Shown here in pieces: positions 10,160-19,020 of a DNA stretch of 64,000 nucleotides; position 1 is the first letter of the stretch; each line of letters opens with the position of its first letter. The translations under genes were made by a program, and so were the position numbers. The stretch lies in contig JBDZVI010000007.1 in assembly GCA_040255585.1 (NCBI GenBank), forward strand, positions 4,990 to 68,989, in the 5' to 3' direction. This stretch comes from JAAYYF01 sp040255585. GTDB lineage: Bacteria; Deinococcota; Deinococci; Deinococcales; Trueperaceae. Below the pieces are notes generated by a model that saw only the letters and a list, made by a program, of their open reading frames with translations, did no database searches and was not told the DNA's origin.

Positions 10160-11065
10160 TCAGAGCCCGAGCGCCTCCCGGGCGGCACGTTCGTCCATGC
10201 TCAACTGGGCGCGCAGCTCCTCCACGCCTGCGAAGGCCCGTTGGCCACGCAACTGCTTGACGAAGCGGACGTCGAGCTCGGCGCCGTACAGGTCGTCTGC
10301 GAAGTCGAAGACGTGCACTTCGAGCGCGGGCGGCGCCTCCGGGAACGTCGGGCGCGGGCCAACGTTGGCCATCCCGGCGAGCGCCCGGCCCGCCGCCTCG
10401 ACCGTCACCGCGAAGACACCGCGCGGCAGCACCTTCCCGGAAGGCACGTCGAGGTTCGCGGTCGGGAAGCCGATGGTCCGGCCCCGCTGCTGACCGCGCG
10501 TGACGACGCCGCGCACGAGGTAGGGGGCGCCGAGGAGCCGCGTGGCGTTGGCCACGTCGCCCATGCCGAGGAGCTCACGCACCCTGGAGGAGCTGACCAC
10601 CGCGCCGTCGACCTCCAGGAGCGGGAACGCTTCCAGCTCGGCGGTGATGCCCCTGAGGTCGTCAAGCCCGCCCGCGCGGGCCTTGCCGAACCGGAAGTCC
10701 TCTCCGACCACGATCAGGCTCGGTGCGAGACCGGAAAGTTGCGCCAGCCACGTCTCTTTCTCCGTGTTCGCGAAGTCGCGGTCGAAAGGGATGCTGACCA
10801 CTACGTCCGGCGCGTACGCGCTCAGCGCGACGAGCTTCTCCTCCGGCGTCATGAGGTACTGGCCGCCGCCGAAGAGCACCCGCGCCGGCGGGAAGAACGT
10901 GACGACCACGCTCGCTACGCCGCGCGCCAGCGCCGCCGCGCGCATGCGGTCGAGCAGGAGCCTGTGGCCGAGGTGAACGCCGTCGAAGTTGCCGATGCTT
11001 AGCACGCCGCCCCGCACCGGCACGTCCGGGACCGACTCGTAAGTGCTGGTGGCCGCGCTCGTCAC
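10160..11065 (-). CDS. ribF: Bifunctional riboflavin kinase / FMN adenylyltransferase
   Basis: A 301-residue RibF that makes FMN from riboflavin and then FAD. The N-terminal nucleotidyltransferase has LSIGNFDGVHLGHRLLLDRM, VTFFPPARVL, and VGEDFRFGKARAG, with SSSRVRELLGMGDV further on. The C-terminal flavokinase carries GQQRGRTIGFPTANLDVP, GVFAVTV and GQRAF near the end. The start is a GTG whose last two bases form the TGA of the upstream Nudix gene (GTGA), implying translational coupling. The length matches the family (about 300). Confidence 0.96.
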   Translation of the reverse strand: MTSAATSTYESVPDVPVRGGVLSIGNFDGVHLGHRLLLDRMRAAALARGVASVVVTFFPPARVLFGGGQYLMTPEEKLVALSAYAPDVVVSIPFDRDFANTEKETWLAQLSGLAPSLIVVGEDFRFGKARAGGLDDLRGITAELEAFPLLEVDGAVVSSSRVRELLGMGDVANATRLLGAPYLVRGVVTRGQQRGRTIGFPTANLDVPSGKVLPRGVFAVTVEAAGRALAGMANVGPRPTFPEAPPALEVHVFDFADDLYGAELDVRFVKQLRGQRAFAGVEELRAQLSMDERAAREALGL

Positions 11066-11553
11066 ACAGGGGTGCCGCTGCGTGCGAGGACGTGCCTGAG
11101 ACCGAGGAGCGTGACGCCGGACGTCGCCTCCGCTCCGCTCCGCACGCTGTTCCATACGTCCAGGGCGTCGCGCCACTCGAGGGTGAGGACCTCGCCCTCG
11201 TCGGGCGTGCCCGCGGCCTGGCGCATAGTGGTGAGCTCGAAGAGGTAGACCTGCTCGTCGCAGAAGCCGGGTGAGCAGTAGAGGCGCGAGACGAGAGCCA
11301 GGTCCCCGCCGAGCTGGACCTCCTCCGCGAGTTCCCGCGCGGCCGCCTGTTCCGGCGTCTCGCCCGGCTCGATGAGCCCGGCAGGCATCTCCCAGGTCGT
11401 GGCGCCGATGGCCGGCCTGGCCTGGCGGACGCCGAGCACCTCGCGGCCGCGCGCCACCACGATCGCCACGGCGTCGGGGTGCTCCACGACCTCCCACCGG
11501 CCATCGAGAACGGCGGTCGTGAAGAGCCGACCGCGGAACTTCACGTCACGCAT
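11062..11553 (-). CDS. Nudix hydrolase, ADP-ribose pyrophosphatase type
   Basis: A 163-residue Nudix protein. The box is GLIEPGETPEQAAARELAEEVQL, giving G-x5-E-x7-RE-x2-EE with all catalytic Glu residues present. The surrounding pattern (RQARPAIGATTWEMPAGLIEPGE before, LYCSPGFCDEQVYLFE after) is typical of ADP-ribose and ADP-sugar pyrophosphatases, which recycle ADP-ribose to AMP and ribose-5-phosphate. It is read 32 nt after ftsZ and overlaps ribF by 4 nt. Confidence 0.88.
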   Translation of the reverse strand: MRDVKFRGRLFTTAVLDGRWEVVEHPDAVAIVVARGREVLGVRQARPAIGATTWEMPAGLIEPGETPEQAAARELAEEVQLGGDLALVSRLYCSPGFCDEQVYLFELTTMRQAAGTPDEGEVLTLEWRDALDVWNSVRSGAEATSGVTLLGLRHVLARSGTPV

Positions 11554-11585
11554 GCGAACCTCTGGCTACCTGAGCGGCGCGCCCT

Positions 11586-12659
11586 TCAGTTGTCGTTCGC
11601 GTCGGGGTTGTACCTGAGGAACGCCGGGATGTCGAAGTTGCTCGGGTCGTACGTCTTGTTGGCCCCGGCACCCAGTCCGGCGCGCAGGTGCGTCGGCCGG
11701 AGGATGCGGGTCTGAGGCGCCTGGTCGAAGCCCGCCGCGATGATGGTGACGCGCACCTCGTCGCCGGCGTCCTCGTCGTAGGTCAGGCCGAAGAGCACGT
11801 TGGGCTCGTCCACCTCGGTGGCCTCGCTGATCTTGTTGACGATCTCGTGAGCGTCGAAGAGGGTGAGGTTCTCAGAGCCTGTGATGTTGATGAGGAGGTT
11901 GCGTGCGCCCTCGACGCCGCGGGCGAGGAGGGGGGAGTGCGTGGCGCTCTCGGCCGCCTCCTCTGCGAGGTTCTCGCCGCGACCGGCGCCGATGCCCATG
12001 AGCACGGTGCCGGCGCCCTGGAGGAGCGCCTTGACGTCGGCGAAGTCGACGTTGATCTCGCCGGGCACGTTGATGACGTCGGAGATGCCCCTGACGCCGT
12101 GGTAGAGGACACGATCGGCGACGCGGAAGGCGTCCTGCAGGCGTACCTTGCGGTCGAGCGCGGAGAGGAGGCGCTGGTTCTCGACGACGATGAGCGCGTC
12201 GACCTTGTCCTCCAGCCGCCTGAGGCCTTCCTGCGCCTGCGCCATGCGGCGCGGCCCCTCCATCTGGAAGGGCGAGGTCACGACCGCGATGGCCAGGGCG
12301 CCCAGCTCTCGGGCGACCTCGGCGACCACGGGCGCGCTGCCCGTGCCGGTGCCGCCGCCCATGCCGGCCGTGATGAAGACGAGGTCGGAGCCGCGCAGCG
12401 CCTCGGCGATGCGGTCGCGGTCCTCGAGGGCCGCCTTCTCGCCGACCTCGGGGTTGGCGCCGGCGCCGAGGCCCTTGGTCAGGTGGTCGCCCATCTGGAT
12501 GCGCACGTCGGCGAGCGACGTCGCGAGGACCTGCGCGTCGGTGTTCGCGGCGACGAACTCGACCCCCCTGAGGCCGGTCTCGATCATGCGGTTGACAGCG
12601 TTGTTGCCCCCGCCGCCCAGTCCGATCACTCGGATGATCGCGTTGTCCACGTTGCTCAT
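11586..12659 (-). CDS. ftsZ: Cell division GTPase FtsZ
   Basis: A 357-residue tubulin-like GTPase that forms the Z ring. The glycine-rich nucleotide site is GLGGGGNNAVNRM (13-25), and the tubulin signature GGGTGTG occupies 101-107. The T7 loop is seen in GEINVDFADVKALL. A variable linker ends in NFDIPAFLRYNPDANDN; its DIPAFLR core is the conserved peptide that binds FtsA and other partners. A GGAAAGGCGGG stretch precedes the ATG. It is the last gene of the division cluster. Confidence 0.99.
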   Translation of the reverse strand: MSNVDNAIIRVIGLGGGGNNAVNRMIETGLRGVEFVAANTDAQVLATSLADVRIQMGDHLTKGLGAGANPEVGEKAALEDRDRIAEALRGSDLVFITAGMGGGTGTGSAPVVAEVARELGALAIAVVTSPFQMEGPRRMAQAQEGLRRLEDKVDALIVVENQRLLSALDRKVRLQDAFRVADRVLYHGVRGISDVINVPGEINVDFADVKALLQGAGTVLMGIGAGRGENLAEEAAESATHSPLLARGVEGARNLLINITGSENLTLFDAHEIVNKISEATEVDEPNVLFGLTYDEDAGDEVRVTIIAAGFDQAPQTRILRPTHLRAGLGAGANKTYDPSNFDIPAFLRYNPDANDN

Positions 12660-12688
12660 CGCTTCAGCCCGCCTTTCCGTTGCCGACC

Positions 12689-13936
12689 TTAGAAGAAGTC
12701 TTTGAGGATCTTACGTACGCGACCGAAGAAGTTCTCGGTCTCCGTCGCCTCGCTCGCGCTCGAGCGTTGCCGCCTGACCACCGGGGCGAGGACGGGCCCG
12801 TGGGCCATCCCGTACCGTACCAGGCCGACGGCCGTGGCGTGGGCCGGACTGGCCACCACGTCGGAGAGGCCGCTGACGCCGTCCGGCTTGCCGATGCGGA
12901 CGGGGAGACGGAACCGATCGTTGGCCACCTGCTCGACGCCCGGCATGAGCGAGGCGCCGCCCGTTATCACCACGTTGCCCGCGAGGAGTTCGAGGGCGCC
13001 CATGCGCTGCTCGATGTCGGAGCGGACCATGTCGAGGATCTCGACGACCCTCGGACGGATGACCTGCGCCAGCTCGAAAGTGGAGATGCTGGCCGTGTAG
13101 CTCGGGTTGGCGACTTCCAGCTCCACGTCGCGGTCGGCCAGCTCCGGCAGCGCGACGCCGTAGCGGCGCTTCACGCGCTCCGCCTCGTCGGGCGGGATGC
13201 GCAGGAGCTGACTGATGTCCTGCGTGATGTGGTCGCCCCCGAGGGGGATGACGGCGGAGTGCGCGAGGGTGCCGCGCCTGAAGACGCCGATGTCGGTCGT
13301 CCCGCCGCCGATGTCGATGAGGAGCGTGGTCAGCTCCTGCTCGCCGCGGTTGAGGACGGCGAGGCCGGACGCCAGCGCCTGGACTACGAGGCCGTCGACC
13401 TCGACCCCGGCGTCGGTCGCGCAGCGTTTCAGGTTCTGCAGAGGACCCTGCGCCCCCGCCACGATGTGCACGTCGACCTCGAGGCGCACCCCGGACATGC
13501 CGAGGGGGTCCTTGATGCCGTCGTTGCCGTCCACCACGTACTCCTGGGGGATGACGTGGAGGATCTCCATGTTCGCCTCGAGCGGCACCGCCCGAGCGTT
13601 CTCGATGGTGCGGTCGATGTCGGTCCTGGTCACGTCGTAGCCGCGGCGGATGGCCGTCATGCCGTGGCTCGTAAGCGCCTTGAGGTGGCTGCCGGCCACC
13701 CCCACCCACGCGGAGTGCACCTCGACGCCCGCGACCCGCTGAGCGGCGGCGACCGACTGCCTCACGGCCGCGATGGTGCGCTCGAGGTTCACGACGACGC
13801 CCTTACGCAGGCCGTCGGATGGCACCGTGCCCTCGCCGATGATGTCGAGAACGCCGTCCGAGGCGACCTCACCGATGACGGTGCAGATCTTGGTCGTGCC
13901 TATGTCGAGCCCGACGATTATGCGTTCGTCACTCAT
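12689..13936 (-). CDS. ftsA: Cell division actin-like protein FtsA
   Basis: A 415-residue actin-fold ATPase that ties FtsZ filaments to the membrane. Visible parts are the phosphate-1 loop GLDIGTTKICTVIGE near the start, the phosphate-2 region LLIDIGGGTTDIGVF, the SHUT domain, and the adenosine motif VVITGGASLMPGVEQ. The C-terminus NFFGRVRKILKDFF is an amphipathic helix suited to membrane binding. It overlaps ftsQ by 8 nt and precedes ftsZ by 29 nt. Confidence 0.98.
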   Translation of the reverse strand: MSDERIIVGLDIGTTKICTVIGEVASDGVLDIIGEGTVPSDGLRKGVVVNLERTIAAVRQSVAAAQRVAGVEVHSAWVGVAGSHLKALTSHGMTAIRRGYDVTRTDIDRTIENARAVPLEANMEILHVIPQEYVVDGNDGIKDPLGMSGVRLEVDVHIVAGAQGPLQNLKRCATDAGVEVDGLVVQALASGLAVLNRGEQELTTLLIDIGGGTTDIGVFRRGTLAHSAVIPLGGDHITQDISQLLRIPPDEAERVKRRYGVALPELADRDVELEVANPSYTASISTFELAQVIRPRVVEILDMVRSDIEQRMGALELLAGNVVITGGASLMPGVEQVANDRFRLPVRIGKPDGVSGLSDVVASPAHATAVGLVRYGMAHGPVLAPVVRRQRSSASEATETENFFGRVRKILKDFF

Positions 13937-14528
13937 GTGCCTTGCTCACTCCCCAAGGGTAAACCGCGATGCGGCCCCCACGGTGGCTTGCGAATGCCGC
14001 CCAATGCTCGCGCAGAGCCTCTGCGCTCGGCGTGAACAACTGCGTGCCATCCATAAGGATGTCGAATCCTTCCGGCGAGTAGCTTATCACCAGCACGCCG
14101 AACGGCCGCAGCAGCCGCAGGAGCACCAGCGCCTCTTCCACGCGCGCTGGCCCCCAGCCTTCGAGCCTCGGCAGCCCCGCCGTCTCCGCCGGGGTCGCGC
14201 CGCTTAGGACTGTACCATCGTCGGCCCAGGTGGTCGCCCCGTCGGTCAAGGCGGGGGTCCGCTCCCTGATGCCGATACTCACCCTGTCCGGCCACCGCCG
14301 CACCACGACGGCGTTCAGGACCCAGGGGTCCTGTGCCAGCCCTTTCACGCGGCCCGTGGTGACCCAGAGGAACGGGTCGCCGACCGCGACGTTCGCGATC
14401 CGCAGTACGGCGGTGGCGTCGTGATGGACGTTACCCTCCACCGTCACGACGGCGACTTTCGGCACGAAGAGGCTGGTGATGACAAGCGCCGCCAGGACGA
14501 CGAGCAGGGCTAGACCGAAGCGGCGCAC
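13929..14528 (-). CDS. ftsQ: FtsQ/DivIB-type division protein
   Basis: A 199-residue bitopic membrane protein. Residues 3-23 are hydrophobic (FGLALLVVLAALVITSLFV), with little cytoplasmic tail. A POTRA domain follows directly (VAVVTVEGNVHHDATAVLRIANVAVGDP) and then the beta domain (WVLNAVVVRRWPDRVSIGIRERTP). It scaffolds the divisome outside the membrane. It is shorter than E. coli FtsQ (276), mostly by loss of the N-terminal tail and the C-terminus. Its place between murB and ftsA is the standard one. Confidence 0.9.
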   Translation of the reverse strand: MRRFGLALLVVLAALVITSLFVPKVAVVTVEGNVHHDATAVLRIANVAVGDPFLWVTTGRVKGLAQDPWVLNAVVVRRWPDRVSIGIRERTPALTDGATTWADDGTVLSGATPAETAGLPRLEGWGPARVEEALVLLRLLRPFGVLVISYSPEGFDILMDGTQLFTPSAEALREHWAAFASHRGGRIAVYPWGVSKAHE

Positions 14529-14529
14529 G

Positions 14530-15393
14530 TCAGAACCCCCAGCGCCGCCACTCCAGCTCGAGGGGGACGGGCACGCGCGAGCGCACCTCCGCGAGGAGCG
14601 CCGTCACGTCCTCGGCCGTCGCGGTTCCGACGTTCACGATGAAGTTGCCGTGCTCGAACGAGACCATGGCGTCGCCGACGCGCAGCCCTTTGAGGCCGGC
14701 CTCGTCGATGAGCCTGCCTGCCGACTCACCGGGCGGGTTCTTGAAGGCGCAGCCGGCGGACTTCACTTTCGGCTGACCGGCGCGGGCGGCGTCGACGACG
14801 GCCGTGGCCTCCGCCACGGCCTCCGGTGTGGAGGGCGTGAGGCGCAGCAGGGCGCGGGTGACGACGGCGCCCGCCGGCAGATCGGTGTGACGGTAAGTGA
14901 AGCCGAGCTCGGACGCCGGCACGATCTCGAGGGCGCCGTTCACGAAGAGTTCGACGGCTACCACCGAGTCGGACATCTCGCCGAACCGGGTGCCGGCGTT
15001 CATGGCCACCGCTCCGCCGACCACGGCCGGGACGCCCGCCAAGCCCTCGAGCCCCGAAAGGCCGGCGCGCTGCGCGCGCCTGACGAGGCCGGGCAGGGGC
15101 GTGGCCGCGCCGACCCACACCTCGGAGCGGCCAGCGAGGCTCGAAGCCGCGAAGTCCGGCATGCCGCCGTACGCGCGGCCGAGACGGACTACGCGCTCCG
15201 CCACGCCGGCGTCGGCGACGAGGAGGTTGGCGCCGGAGCCGAGCACCAGGAACGGTCCGCGCGTGGCTTCCCGCAGGTCCTCCTCGTTCTCGACCTCCCA
15301 CAGCTCCGCCTCCCCGCCCACGCGCAGGGTCGTGTAGTCGCGCAGGCGCACCCGCCTCACGCGCGGGCCGGCGGTGGCGGGCGTCAGCGCCAT
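14530..15393 (-). CDS. murB: UDP-N-acetylenolpyruvoylglucosamine reductase MurB
   Basis: A 287-residue FAD enzyme that reduces UDP-GlcNAc-enolpyruvate to UDP-MurNAc. FAD-binding parts are TTLRVGGEAELWEV, LVLGSGANLLVAD and GVPAVVGGAVAMNAGTRFGE. The substrate part is SAGCAFKNPPGESAGRLIDEAGLKGLRVGDA, followed by HGNFIVN. The residue in the catalytic Ser position is Cys215 (GCAFKNP instead of GSxFKNP); the remaining pattern is intact. The ATG at 15393 lies 10 nt inside murC. Confidence 0.95.
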   Translation of the reverse strand: MALTPATAGPRVRRVRLRDYTTLRVGGEAELWEVENEEDLREATRGPFLVLGSGANLLVADAGVAERVVRLGRAYGGMPDFAASSLAGRSEVWVGAATPLPGLVRRAQRAGLSGLEGLAGVPAVVGGAVAMNAGTRFGEMSDSVVAVELFVNGALEIVPASELGFTYRHTDLPAGAVVTRALLRLTPSTPEAVAEATAVVDAARAGQPKVKSAGCAFKNPPGESAGRLIDEAGLKGLRVGDAMVSFEHGNFIVNVGTATAEDVTALLAEVRSRVPVPLELEWRRWGF

Positions 15394-16832
15394 GGGTTCG
15401 CCGCGCCGGCGGGGCTCGTCTCGGAGGAACCGGCGGCCTTGGCGCGCGCAGCGAGCCCGGCGGCCACCCGCCAGACGTCGCCCGCGCCAAGCATCACGAG
15501 CATCTCTCCGGGCGCGGCCGTCGCCGCCAGGTACTCCTCGGCTCCGGCCAGGTCCGTGACGCGCGCCTTGACGCCGAGCGACCTGACGCGCTCCGCGATC
15601 AACTCGGGCGAGACGCCCTCGATGGGCCGCTCGCCGGCGGCATAGACGCCGAGCACGACCACCTCGTCCGCGAGGGCGGCGGCCTTGGCAAGGGCCGGCC
15701 ACTGGCGCGCCGTGCGCACCCATCGGTGCGGCTGCAGGACGGCGCGCACGCGTAGGCCCGTGGCGCGGGCGACTTGAAGCGTGACGGCCACTTCGGTCGG
15801 ATGGACGGCGTAATCGTCCACGATGCTGGCGCCGTTGAGCGCGCCGTAGGACTGGAGGCGGCGCCCGACGCCGGTGAAGTCCTTGAGGGCCCCAAGGGCG
15901 AGGCGCGGGTCGAAGCCCGCCACGTGGGTGGCGGCCAGCGCCGCCGTGGCGTTGAGGACGTTGTGCATGCCGGGCACCGACAGCTCCACCTGGAAGGTGC
16001 CGAGGTCCGGGGAGGTCACCTCGAAGCGGCTGCCGCCGGACGTGAGCTCGACGGGTCCGATGCGGTAGTCGCAGAGCGCGCCCGTGCCGTAGTTGACGGC
16101 CCGCGGGTGCCCGCCGACCAGGTCGCGTAGGCCGGGCCAGTCGGCACAGTACACGAGTCGCTCGGCCGCCAGCGTGAAGCGCTGCGCCGCCGCTTGCAGG
16201 TCCTCGAACGAGGCGTGGTAGTTGCGGCGCTCGTCGTACTCGCCAGCGATGTGGTCGTCGTCGAGGTTCGTGATGACCGCGACCTTGCTGACCAGGTCGG
16301 CGAAGCCCGGGTCGGACTCGTCGACCTCGGCGGCGAGCCACTCGCCCCTCCCGTAGCGCATGCTCCCGCCGATGGACGGGAGGGACGCGCCGAGTTGGAT
16401 GGAGGTCTCGCGGTCGAGCGCGAGGAGGAGCGTCCCGACCATGGCCGTTGTCGTGCTCTTGCCGTGTGAGCCCGTGACGGCCACAGCGCTCCGGCGAGTG
16501 AACAGCTCGCCGAGGAGCGCGATGCGGCGCAGTACCTTGCGACCATGGGCGCGGGCGGCCGCGAGCTCCGGATGGTCGTACGGCACGGCCATACTGTGCA
16601 CCACGACGTCGACGTCCTCGGCGTGCGAAGCGTCATGGCCGGCGCAGGTCCTGATCCCGAGCGCCGCGAGCTCGCCGAGCACGGGGCTGCCGGAGGCGTC
16701 GCAGCCGCTTACCTCGAAGCCCTCCTCGAAGCACCAGCGTGCGAGGGCGGCCATGCTCACGCCGCCTATGCCCATGAAGTGGATGCGCTGGCCGGCGCCG
16801 CCGCGTGCCGTTCCTGTGTCTAGGTCTGTCAT
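15384..16832 (-). CDS. murC: UDP-N-acetylmuramate--L-alanine ligase MurC
   Basis: A 482-residue Mur ligase adding L-Ala to UDP-MurNAc. It has the Rossmann start HFMGIGGVSMAALARW, the ATP P-loop VTGSHGKSTTTAM, and the metal and carbamate region AEVDESDPGFADL with TNLDDDHI. The domain-3 motif DDYAVHPTEV followed by QPHRWVRT is in place. ATGA overlap with murG upstream and 10-nt overlap with murB downstream show tight coupling. Confidence 0.98.
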   Translation of the reverse strand: MTDLDTGTARGGAGQRIHFMGIGGVSMAALARWCFEEGFEVSGCDASGSPVLGELAALGIRTCAGHDASHAEDVDVVVHSMAVPYDHPELAAARAHGRKVLRRIALLGELFTRRSAVAVTGSHGKSTTTAMVGTLLLALDRETSIQLGASLPSIGGSMRYGRGEWLAAEVDESDPGFADLVSKVAVITNLDDDHIAGEYDERRNYHASFEDLQAAAQRFTLAAERLVYCADWPGLRDLVGGHPRAVNYGTGALCDYRIGPVELTSGGSRFEVTSPDLGTFQVELSVPGMHNVLNATAALAATHVAGFDPRLALGALKDFTGVGRRLQSYGALNGASIVDDYAVHPTEVAVTLQVARATGLRVRAVLQPHRWVRTARQWPALAKAAALADEVVVLGVYAAGERPIEGVSPELIAERVRSLGVKARVTDLAGAEEYLAATAAPGEMLVMLGAGDVWRVAAGLAARAKAAGSSETSPAGAANPWR

Positions 16833-17914
16833 CTCTCTCTTCCGGTCTCCAAAACGGCGTCAACGATACGACGAGCGGCGCCGGCCGGGGTCCTGACGGC
16901 CGCGGCCGCGGCGGCCGAACGCCGCCAGGCGGGGTCGAGCGCCTTGGCCCAGGCGTCAGGCAGAGCGGTGGCGGCCTTGCTCTCCTTGACGACCAGGCCG
17001 GCGCCGGCGGCGGCGACCGCGCGGGCGTTGTGCGACTGGTGGTCCTCCGCCGCCGTCGGCAACGGGATCATGATCAGTGGGACGCCGTGGAAGGCGGCCT
17101 CGGAGAGCGTGCCGACGCCCGCCCTCGTGATGGCCAGATCGGCGGCCGACCAGGCGGCGGTGGCGTCGAGGTAGGGCCTCGGGTGATAGGCCGGCCAGCC
17201 GACCGTGCGCGCCTCGACCTCTCTCAGCCAGCGCGGTCCGGTGGAGTGGACGACCACCAGCGCGTCCGCGCCGCCGGAACCGGCGAGCTTCTCGTACGCC
17301 TCCGGCACGGCACGGTTGAGGGCCAGCGAGCCTTGCGAGCCGCCCATCACGAGCGTGACGAGCGTGCTGTCAGGCAGTCCGAGCGCCGTGCGCGCCGCTC
17401 CGCGCTCCATGCGCGTCTCGCGCACGGGGAAGGGGACTACGAGCGTGGCGCGGGCGCGAACGTGGGCGAGGGCCTCGGGTTGGGCGGTTATGAAGAGCCT
17501 GGCCGCGCGCGCGAACCACCGGTTGACGCGGCTCGGGAAAGCGTTGCCTTCGTGCAGCACGAGAGGCACTCGCAGCCGCCAGGCTGCGAAGCAGCCGGGC
17601 ATCGAAGCGAAGCCGCCGAAGCCGACCACGGCGTCGGGTCGCAACCGGCGCACGACGTTGACGGCCTGGCGCAAGCCGGAGGCTGCCCTGAGCGCCTGTC
17701 GCGGGTCGGGGCGCTGGCGGTCCCACTTGCCCGTGTCGACACCGAAGAACTGGACGCCGGCCTCCTGGCACAGGCGCTCTTCCATCGCGCCGAGCCCGCC
17801 CACGACGGCAACCTCGACGCCGCGCGCCGCGGCCTCCTCGGCGACCGCGAGGGCGGGGTAGATGTGCCCGCCCGTTCCGCCGGTCGCTAGGAGGAGGCGC
17901 CTGGCCGCGCTCAC
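16829..17914 (-). CDS. murG: Lipid II synthase MurG
   Basis: A 361-residue GT-B glycosyltransferase that transfers GlcNAc from UDP-GlcNAc to lipid I on the cytoplasmic membrane face. G-loop 1 is LATGGTGGHIYPALAVAEE, and G-loop 2 corresponds to VMGGSQGSLALNRAV. The donor-site segment ITRAGVGTLSEAAFHGVPLIMIPLP carries the usual sugar-contact residues. It starts with a 4-nt ATGA-type overlap with ftsW and ends with one into murC. Confidence 0.98.
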   Translation of the reverse strand: MSAARRLLLATGGTGGHIYPALAVAEEAAARGVEVAVVGGLGAMEERLCQEAGVQFFGVDTGKWDRQRPDPRQALRAASGLRQAVNVVRRLRPDAVVGFGGFASMPGCFAAWRLRVPLVLHEGNAFPSRVNRWFARAARLFITAQPEALAHVRARATLVVPFPVRETRMERGAARTALGLPDSTLVTLVMGGSQGSLALNRAVPEAYEKLAGSGGADALVVVHSTGPRWLREVEARTVGWPAYHPRPYLDATAAWSAADLAITRAGVGTLSEAAFHGVPLIMIPLPTAAEDHQSHNARAVAAAGAGLVVKESKAATALPDAWAKALDPAWRRSAAAAAAVRTPAGAARRIVDAVLETGRER

Positions 17915-19020
17915 GCTCTTTGCCTCCCCGTCGGCGCCGACACGAACCGGGCCGTGACCGGCGCGGTCGCCTCGGCAGCAGGGCGCGTCTCGGCGAGCTT
18001 GCTCGCCATGTGCAGGAAGCCGAACGCGATCGCGACCGACACCTGCGAGTTGAGACCGTAGCTGACGCCGGGGAGGGGTAGGCCCGTCACGGGGAACATG
18101 CCGGTGACGACGAGGAGGTTGAGGCCGGCCTGCCCGCAGATGTAAGCGGTTGCTCCGGCCGCGAGCAGCGCGGACGGCCCGGTGACGCGCCTGGCGATGC
18201 GGTAGCCGTGCCAGGCCAGCAGCGCGTACATGGCCACGAGCGTGACCGCCCCAAGGAAGCCGAGGGAGTGCGCGATGGCGACGCCTACGAAGTCCGTCTC
18301 GGCTTCGGGGACCGGTACGCGGCGACCGGCCCCGATCCCGAGCACGCCGCCCCTACCGATGGCTTCGAGCGCCCTCAAAGCCTGGTAGGAGAGGTCGGAC
18401 GCCTGGGACTGCTGCCCCCAGCGGTCGAAATAGCCCGCCATCCGCTCGCCGATGTAGGTGAACTGGCTGAGGACCGTCCCGGCCAGCAGGGCGGCCGTCA
18501 CGGCGGCGGTGAACATGATGGCGAGGACACGCGTGAGGGTGGCGCCGGCCGCGATCATGATCGCGACGGCCAGCAGGAACACGAAGGCCGCCGTGCTGAC
18601 GTCCGGTTCGATGACGATGAGCCCGGCCGTGAGGCCGATGACGAGCATCGGGCGCCAGATCTCCCAGTTGCCGAGGTGGTTGTGGAAGAAGGCGGCCAGG
18701 TAGGCGATCACGGCCACCTTCATGAGTTCCGACGGTTGGAGGCTGATGCCGCCGACGAGGAGCCACCGCTTGCTCTCACTGCCGGCAGGCGACACGCCGA
18801 TGACCAGCACCAGCACGAGGAGGAAGAGAAGGGTCACGAAGGCGTACGGCGAGAGCTTGAGCACGTGCTTCTCGCGTAGACGCGAGAACGCGAGCGTGAG
18901 GAGCAGGGCGAAGGCGAAACGTAGACCGTGTTCGAGGGCGGTGTCCGGCGCGGCGGCGGCCACGCCGACCACGCCAAGCAGCCCAAGCGTCACCTGGATG
19001 CTCAGTAACAGCCGGTCCAT
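17911..19020 (-). CDS. ftsW: SEDS glycosyltransferase FtsW
   Basis: A 369-residue polytopic protein of the SEDS family, which polymerises lipid II into septal glycan with its partner transpeptidase. Conserved parts are SKRWLLVGGISLQPSELMKVAVIAYLAAF, IVIEPDVSTAAFVFLLAV, the loop GRGGVLGIGAGRRVPVPEAETDFVGVAIAHSLGFLG and the final FPVTGLPLPGVSYG. The catalytic Asp probably lies in EPDVSTA. Its position between murD and murG supports FtsW over RodA. Confidence 0.95.
   Translation of the reverse strand: MDRLLLSIQVTLGLLGVVGVAAAAPDTALEHGLRFAFALLLTLAFSRLREKHVLKLSPYAFVTLLFLLVLVLVIGVSPAGSESKRWLLVGGISLQPSELMKVAVIAYLAAFFHNHLGNWEIWRPMLVIGLTAGLIVIEPDVSTAAFVFLLAVAIMIAAGATLTRVLAIMFTAAVTAALLAGTVLSQFTYIGERMAGYFDRWGQQSQASDLSYQALRALEAIGRGGVLGIGAGRRVPVPEAETDFVGVAIAHSLGFLGAVTLVAMYALLAWHGYRIARRVTGPSALLAAGATAYICGQAGLNLLVVTGMFPVTGLPLPGVSYGLNSQVSVAIAFGFLHMASKLAETRPAAEATAPVTARFVSAPTGRQRA

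Noticed and set aside
15394..16341. MurB fused to a long N-terminal extension
   Set aside because: The open frame continues upstream only as a shadow of murC. The ATG at 15393 gives a standard MurB.
16805..17890. 361-codon open frame antisense to murG
   Set aside because: It mirrors murG almost exactly and shows no recognisable motif; it is a shadow.
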